From assembly GCA_013398295.1 (NCBI GenBank), contig VZSF01009118.1, positions 62,001 to 126,000 of the forward strand: DNA of 64,000 nucleotides. Direction: 5' to 3'. Position numbers and translations under genes: made by a program. The DNA comes from Chionis minor. Taxonomy: Eukaryota > Chordata > Aves > Charadriiformes > Chionididae. Of this stretch, positions 56,484 through 64,000 are shown piece after piece (position 1 is the stretch's first letter; every line of letters begins with the position of its first letter). The notes under the pieces are model-generated. The model worked only from the letters and a program-made list of their open reading frames with translations, searched no databases and had not been told where the DNA came from.

Positions 56484-59400
56484 CTGTGAAGAGCAAGGTA
56501 AGAAAATGCAGAATAAAGTGTACTTTCATTGTGTAGCTTGGAAACAGCCAGAATCTGCTACTGAAGCACATGGGCAATATATTCAGATCAGCAAGTGTAA
56601 ACATTATTTTATTTATATTCTTCAGAATTCATAAGATCAAGGTCATCCACCAGTGGCTGTTGCTTTTTTAGGCGAGATACCTGGAGAACAGCTGCGCCTT
56701 TACTGATGTACTTTCCCAGCAAATACCCCTCCATCACTTTTTTTAAGGTAAGCTAATGTCTCGTGGCAGCTTCTCTGTATCTGACAGTAGCAGCTGAGGG
56801 ATTTGAGCTCACTCCAGCCTGCCTAATCCTCCAACTGGTGCAAGAGCCTCAGACTGGCAGCGGCGGCGGCGTTGCCTGCATCCTCCAGACCCACCCGGGA
56901 ACGCTCACTCTGCCTCGGATTCACAGATGGGGAGGAAGGGAGAGCAATACACCAGCAAAAAGGCAAGTAGGCTGGATTAGTTTTGCCATGTGGAAGTGGA
57001 ATGGCTAAAAATAATCTCCGGAGTGGTGCTGTGGCTGGATGGTGCCCACCTGCCTGTGCTACCGGGTGTCTCATCCCACTTCCAGCTCCAGAGGTGGGGG
57101 AGCATCAGCTGCCCTGAGGCCACAGCAATCCCGTACCCGGTGAGCCAGCGGGCTCCCAGAAAACACGGTCACGGGGACAGTGACACTCAGCCAGCGGGAC
57201 ACCAGGTCCTTCTCCTCAAGCCGTGCTGGTCGCTCAAGCCTCGCTGTACTAATGTAAGCAAGAGCACACCCCTGGTTTTATCACAGCAAGTCTGGGGCCC
57301 AATGTTGTCTCCATTTCAGATGAGTTTTGGAACCCACAATTGCCATGGGCTCCTTAATTAGTCATAATTAATTCAATTATCCTTAGTTACAACAAAGAGA
57401 ATGCACCTAACGATACAGACATGAGGGCCTTACCATGGCCTTATTCATAATGCCTTATCCAGATTCCCGCGGAAACAGCAACTCTGCTGCCACTAAAAAC
57501 TGCAGCAAAGAACCCCTCTACGACCCCATGACTGAAATACAGATGTAGACCCCAGGAGCAATATTTAACGCCTGACAACCAATTGTTACTGTGACATAAA
57601 GCAACACATCCAGCTCAATCCCTGCTCTCCCTGCAGTCAATGGAAGTTTTTCATCATTCATTTAAATGGAAACAGGATTAAGCCTGTTATCTGGCCTCCA
57701 GTGAAATAACAGAAAAGAACATAAAACAAGTACAGCACAAGGGGAATCCTTTCCTGCAAAGCACTTCATCAATCTTTCAAAACCTAAAATGCCCCCAGGG
57801 ACCCATTGCTAGCTTTCTGTCTCACCATCAATGCAGGTGTAACTCTTTATGCCTGAAGACTCTTTACTCGTCCTACCCACAAAAAGCACAACTCTGCCAG
57901 TGCCGCTCTAAGGAGCTTCCCTGAAAACAGTCCAGAAAATATTCCTCCTATAAAGGGCAGTGAGAACCTCTCTATAACCCTCTGCAGAGCCCATTACTTT
58001 AAACGTAAATCAAACAACAGTGGTTTCACAAAGACTCCAGCAAAATTTTCTGTTGTTCTTGGGACCATACACTATTGACATTTATGTCAACTACACATAA
58101 CAGGTAATAAATATGGGGTTTAGTCACACTATTGTGCAGTCACACATCTTCTGCATGAGAACAGTCTGGCAGATACCACTATTTATACACAAAGTCATGA
58201 GTGTAGCTTCTAGAACCTGTCTTATTTTCCTATGAATACATAAAAATTACTGAAAAATAGGTATGTGTTGGGGAAGATTCATCATTTCACATACCTTTCC
58301 AAATATTACTAATTTCCCTACTGGTCTTTAATGTAACATTAACGTGCAAGTCATCAGACTCATCCACCTGGGCTTCCACCATAACCAATGACTTGCAAAG
58401 AAGATAAAAATTGCATCATGGAAGGGGTCTTAATTACAACATTGTTCAGGTTTGCGCATAACATCTACTCCAATACATGGCAGTATGCTCTAGGGCAGAT
58501 TTGAGACATCTTATTTATATGTGGAGGGGAGGGGGTTCTTCCTAGGAATCCCTTTACACCCAAATCCTAATATCCACCCCTATCCATTCTGAAAGCATTT
58601 TCTCTTCAGTACTTTGCATCTGTGGGATGGCCAACCGCTGCACCACTTGTTTGCCTGAATTTAAAGCAAACCTGCTTAACTTCATATCTGATAGAAGCAG
58701 ACTGCACTGGGAAATCCTTCGCTCACAGCTGATACCTAAAAACCAGTATTCATTGTTGAGATTTTTGAACTATTGTTTCAATATTACAAAACTATAAATT
58801 AAAAATATATGTATTTTGCAGGTGATACTGTTTGCTTCATTTTGAGTAACCCATTTTGACCCGCTGTCTTCCATCTCTTTGGGTAGGATTCATCTTCACA
58901 AATCGGCAGATTAGCTAATTTTGGGGAAAAACTTCTTGAAAGGGTCAACTTTGACCCTTCTTGCCCAGCCCTGGGCTAGACAACCAAGCACAGCGCCTGG
59001 GCTGCGTGGCACGCTTGGACACAGAATTGCTGTATTCTCCTGCTAGCTACGGTGTCAGCAGTGCTTCCAGCCCCAAATAAGTCACATCAAGCTTAAAGGT
59101 ACCACTTAAGGCACAGAGACAACTGAATTTGGGGAGAGCAGTTAAGGGTAGTGATGAGGCTGTAACTTTGAGACCGCGCTGCAATGAAGGCGGCTCCATT
59201 CTGAAATGTCTCTCCTCTTCCATCTGTGCAGAACTTGAAAAATGCAGTCCTTTCTTCCTGGCTTTTAAGTAAATTTATGATCACCAAGGTCTCATAGCCA
59301 AAAGAGAGTATGGAAAAGACAATATAGGGAGTCTTAGGGAAAATATCTGTATTTTTTGTGAATTATTACACAAGACTTAATGGAGCTGCTTGACATTACC

Positions 59401-61582
59401 TGGCTGACTGCGAGTAATTAAATAGGAGGAGGAAACACAAGGGGAAATGGAATGACAGGAATGACTGTAGAGGTTGGGAGTGGGGGAGCCATGGATTGGG
59501 GAAAAGTCCTCCTGCTTCGCTCAGCCTAGCCTTCTGGGTTATCCAAACATACAAGTAAAAAGCTCAGGACAGAACCACAAAAGATCTGGCATTAAGAACA
59601 AACAGAAAAAAGGGAGTAAATCATAACGTCTGGAGGCAAGTCTTTGGTAGAGAAGCTCTGAAGGGTCTCCAATATTTTTCTCTCCCATCCCAGACTGAGA
59701 AAAAGACAAGAGGCCAAGCTGCACTGCTCCTTCATTGACCTCTTTTCTCTACTGACAAGGTATCTTCTTATGAATAAAACTTTTGCAGAGCGTGGTGTGA
59801 GTCACTGAGCCCATCTCTGACCAGTGACCCCGTACAGAGCTTGCCATGGCGCAGGGTTAGCTAGACCCCCCATCCAGCACCAGCCCACCCAGTGGTCACC
59901 TCTCCAGAGGTAAGGGGACAGGTTTAGAATACTTTCTCCTAGGGCCTGGGCAACGTAATACAGCTTTTGGAGGGCCACCAAATCACGCTCGCTCACAAAA
60001 CGTATAACAAATGACCACAACTAACCAACTTCAGGGTTAAACACCTAATTCCGTGAACTCTACTCCGGCATGCCAGCTGGACCAGAAGACTTCCACTATC
60101 CCTTATATTTACAGACACAACTGCTTCCTTGGGGCAGGCATTCACTTAGCATAAACTGTGAAAGCTCCCCTGATAGAAATCAAGCTATCATGCTTTGAAC
60201 CTATTCTGGATCTAGCTTGTTTCAAGCTGGTCATGATCTTCTCACCTTCAAATGAGCTGTGTTCTGGTATTCTCAGGAAATGCAAAAAGCTACTGTTGAA
60301 AACATTTATTTACCTTTTCTATTTCCATTTCCCATCCATTCCCTCCCCTTTAAATGATTAGTAGTTTTTAAAAATTATTTTTTTATGATCTAACCATCCT
60401 TACTGGTGTCAGAAATCGTTAATATGACTTTGCCCAAGGCTTGTCCTACCTGGGAACAAAACCCTCAGCACACAGAACGTGCGAGATGACTCACAAGCCA
60501 TTCAACACGTCTTGCTCTGCTTGTCCACTGAGTCTGCCTACCAAAAGTCACAGTTGCGTGGTTAAACCTGACACGCAAGAAGTAGATGCTGATGCTGATT
60601 TAAGAAGCTGACAGAATTCTCTCAACGTCAGCTTAAACAGCTAACATATATACAAAATGCTGTATATGCAGACATGTGGTCTTTGCGGTACGTATTTGTT
60701 TAACCTCAGAATTAGCAAGCTACAAGTCATGTTCCTGCAGTATTTAAAGCGTACTGCAAACACTAATGGACTAATTTGCTAAACATTTTAATCAGCTTCA
60801 CTACAATAAATATAATAATGACTGGGATGCAGGGAAAGTGTTTCAGTAGTAATCTTTATAGAAACAGATGGACATTTTTCTCTGACAACTGGATTTACGT
60901 TACAAAAAACTGGAAGACCCTCTGAACACGTCAGGTGGGTCATCCAGGTTCATATACACCATATCCGACATCCCAGCTCATTACAGATAAAGCTTGTCAT
61001 GGCGCAGAGGCTCTCCAGCCTTCCCACCAGAGATTCACTACCAGCTTTGCTCACAACCCCTTTTCTTGGCGAGAGCCTCATTCCTCCAACACAACATCCA
61101 TCGTATTTGTGACTTCCTTTGGGACCTCTTTTTTCAAAGCCTACTTCCCTCTGCACTCAAACCTGCAAGACAGTCAGTGTCACCATCATTCACCCTACCT
61201 CTGTCCCAGAGCACTGAAGAACTTATTTCTTCAGCAACACTGCAAAACCTCATAGTGGAACAACAGCATTTAGCCACTGATCAAACTAAAGCACAGTGGA
61301 AACCCATAGGGGCTTTACATCTAGATAGGAGCTTTTAATCCTCAGTGACCTGCAGACATCTGAGTATTTTCTAGCAGACATTTAGAAAAACAGCAGTCGC
61401 AATTTCATATATTATATGGAGTTGCCACAACCACTATCTCCATTTGCTTTTGAGTTGCCTTTCGTGGGACACCTTGAAACACCAACCCATGGACTCAAAG
61501 GTGAGAAGTCCTCAGTTTGCCCTCACTCCTGGTCACCCGCAGGTGGAGAGAGACTTTCTCAAGAGTGCAGGCCTTGCCCCAA

Positions 61583-61773
61583 TCAGCCTGAAGTGAAACC
61601 TAGTTCCTGGGGGAGCTGCTGTTTCTTGGTCTCCTGCTCAGCTTGCATGTACACGTGGAAGATCTGCCTTTGGTGCTGGGCTTTGGCCGCACGGTCAGCA
61701 GATGAGCCTTTCACACTGAGCACCTGCTGCAGGTGCCTGGCCATCACCTTTCTCAACTGTTCAACTTCAGAAT
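61583..61773 (-). other. Unassigned coding-like interval (possible terminal exon or retrocopy fragment)
   Basis: On the minus strand an open frame begins just after a TTTAG acceptor-like site and encodes about 63 residues before a TGA at 61583-61585. It starts DSEVEQLRKVMARHLQQVL, passes through SSADRAAKAQHQRQIFHVYM and ends in QETKKQQLPQELGFTSG. It is rich in Gln, Glu, Lys, Arg and Ala, looks helical or coiled-coil, and uses mostly G or C at third positions, unlike the AT-rich DNA around it. The frame is also open about 37 codons further upstream, but that part looks like low-complexity intron translation, so I place the 5' edge at the acceptor. I do not recognise the protein. It may be the last exon of an unlisted gene, a degraded processed copy, or chance. 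No AATAAA was seen shortly downstream. Confidence 0.4.
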
Positions 61774-62950
61774 CTAAACAGCTTAATACTAAATAATTAG
61801 AAGGACACAGCACAAATACAAAGCTTCCTTCACAAACAGCTCCCAAAAAGACTGACACTGTTAAATAAAGACACACCCGCAACACAAATATGTATTTTAC
61901 AGAGCAGGAAATGGAAATACTGGTACCTAGAGCATTAATAAGAACAAGATGAACACCAGTTCACCTGCACAAGGAAGAGTATTTAAGAGTTACTCTTCTT
62001 TCTGCTAGCAATGAGACATTCATTTTGAATTTGCCCTTACTACACTGGCACACGCAGTGTGAATTGCCACGTCCAGCTCATGTTGCAGACGTCCACAGCA
62101 GACGCTTCAGCTGCAAGTCAAAAAGGAGACACTTCACGAAGCACCCAGATCTCACACGAAGCCAGGGCTTAGAGAGATGAGTTGCTAAATCTGGGAAGGG
62201 GCATGCAATGCCGGCATGACCAAAGAAGCTTGCATAACCTTCTGTCACCCCTCAGTGCTCTCGAGCATGGGAGAAGTGAGCAGAAACACAAAAAATAAAG
62301 GAAGTATGCAAAGTGACAGTGCAGCGGAAGAGATGTTCCACCTGGGTCTGACTGTCAGTCCAGCACAGCCTCAGTGCCCAGCACGGCCAGTGAAAGTCTG
62401 CGGAGAGCCCTGACCTCTCAGTGTCCACTGCAGCATTTAAGCAGCACATCTGCCAATCCGCGGAGATTTCGGGCCAGTGGAGTGGCTGCAGATGGATGCC
62501 CCTGTAAGCTGGCACATCTGCTCGGTTTATATCGCTGAGATTTTGAAACTAGGCAATGGAGTTAATTTTAACCCATCACTTCTCTGGTATGTTGTGCAGA
62601 CTGAAGCGTGAGAATCTGAATGATTCTAAGGGGAACTCCAGTCATCAGTATCTCAACTCAACATCTTAAAAAGATGCTTTAAGAGAACTGCTTTGCAAAA
62701 GGCACTTCAGAGAGGAAGTCTAGTGATTCAGAGAAGTGCCATCGCTGCCAGGCAGCCGGACTCCCAGAGCCATGCTGTGCTCTGGGAAACTTCCCCCTCA
62801 ACTTCCACCTGCTCCAACAAAGTGGAATCACTGCTGTCTCCCGATGGAGAAACTCCACTGATCCGTTAATGCTTTGATTCGCATTTCTTTCTGCAATGAA
62901 GTATGGTTCCCTTTCAGATTTTGCATACCACCTTGGAGAAATGCTTTGGG

Positions 62951-63012
62951 AGTTCCTAAAAATAAATATCAAGTAAATGTTTAGAAGTTCCTAAAAATAA
63001 GTCAAGTAAATG
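62951..63012. repeat. Imperfect 35-bp direct duplication
   Basis: AGTTCCTAAAAATAA followed by TCAAGTAAATG occurs at 62951-62979 and again at 62986-63012. The second copy is missing a few bases in the middle. It is non-coding. Confidence 0.85.
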
Positions 63013-64000
63013 GCCTGGGGAAATGCTATGAACCCAATTAGTCAAAAACAGTAAAAAAGCAACTTGACTACATTAGGTTGCTATTAAATAAACAACTTCC
63101 CTTCACCCTTAAATTACAGAAATAAAAACAAGAAGTAACTAATCTTGTGAAATACGCATTATGCAAAACTCAAAACTGAACTGTCAAATGAGAATACATG
63201 ACTGTGGGGTCTCACTCACGGACCAGCCATATCTATATTTCAGGAGGACAATACCTTAAACAAAGACTTTGGAAGATCATAATCGTAACTAATAATCAGG
63301 AGAGGCAGACTCGTAAGTGAATACAGGAAATCAACACGAAGGTCTTTCATTAAACCTGGCATTGGTTTGCCTTCAATCCCAGACGAAATGCAAATAAACT
63401 TGTGACAATTCCCCAGGAGCTGACGGAGGCAGACCAGGAATGAAGGAGGCTCGCTCCGTCAAGTCAGCCTCTCCCTCACTGCCAGGGGATGCATATTAAC
63501 GTAGCATTGCTATAAAAGCTTAATTACCATTTTATACAGTTATAAATTATCCTGCGAGGCTATAACCAACGCGCAGACCTTCCTTCTGTGTTTCTGACAA
63601 TACACTCTCTCCTTCCCATCCAGTCACGTTAACCCTAGTCAACAAACCCTCTGCCATCCTGCGCAGTCCCGGGATACTTACGTGCCTGCCATCGAGGAAT
63701 ACCTGGTCAGGTAATCCCGCAGGAGTACACGCTCAAGTCCGGCACGTGTGCTTAAACCCAAACAGGCTATTTCACCTGGTTGCAGAGCAGAAGACAAATT
63801 TGGCAGGGAGACAAGCCAGAAGCCTACATGAAGGCTTGTAACCCAAACAGGAAAGGGAAGCGCTGTCGAGAGAGCAGAAGGGCAGGAAGCAACACTTACT
63901 TGTACGGCGGGGCGGGGAAGGCACTTTAAAGTAGACATGTATTCTTTCTTTCAGCTGATTTACCGAACGAAAGTCCAAACAATATAGATTAAGATTAGAT

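Noticed and set aside
59395..59470. Donor-like site with a frame that would join EVL exon 2 in the correct phase
   Set aside because: The frame is open but lacks any in-frame ATG, so it cannot be the EVL initiator exon as seen.

Overview
This is vertebrate, almost certainly bird, nuclear DNA. Long AT-rich non-coding stretches are interrupted by 5'-truncated CR1 LINEs, whose 3' ends carry the typical avian tail of ATTCTATG-like repeats. I see no prokaryotic gene organisation, operon, CRISPR array, rRNA or tRNA. One base is ambiguous (N at 30401, beside a G run), as expected of a draft assembly.

The only gene I can name is EVL (Ena/VASP-like), on the minus strand. Two coding exons have clean splice signals and join in frame: 54675-54843 (first half of the EVH1 domain) and 47000-47177 (second half, ending just after the domain). 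Together they encode essentially the whole EVH1 domain, the module that binds proline-rich FPPPP-type ligands in cytoskeletal proteins. The intron between them is 7,497 bp. The initiating exon was not found in 54.8-64.0 kb. The proline-rich, EVH2 and tetramerisation exons were not found in the 47 kb downstream (1-46999). Most of the window is therefore best read as EVL intron: the 5' intron on the right, intron 2 in the middle, and probably part of a very large intron 3 on the left.

Layout: 1-25 kb holds no recognised gene, a 19-bp minisatellite (3.2 kb) and small tandem duplications. From 25 to 28 kb lies a CR1 cluster: one minus copy, one plus copy with a 36-bp tandem array at its 5' junction, and a plus copy split by a nested minus copy. 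28-35 kb is non-coding. A minus CR1 lies at 35.0-35.5 kb. 35.5-47 kb is non-coding, with a homeodomain-type TAATTA cluster at 37.2 kb and a perfect 11-bp-arm hairpin at 43.6 kb. EVL exon 3, intron 2 (with a CpG-rich patch near 52 kb) and exon 2 follow. From 54.8 to 64 kb there are a few unassigned minus-strand exon-like intervals, the best at 61.6-61.8 kb.

I found no novel multi-gene system. The observations most worth checking are the coding-looking 61.6-61.8 kb interval, the missing downstream EVL exons, the duplication in the 3' splice region of exon 3, and the CR1 junction array.
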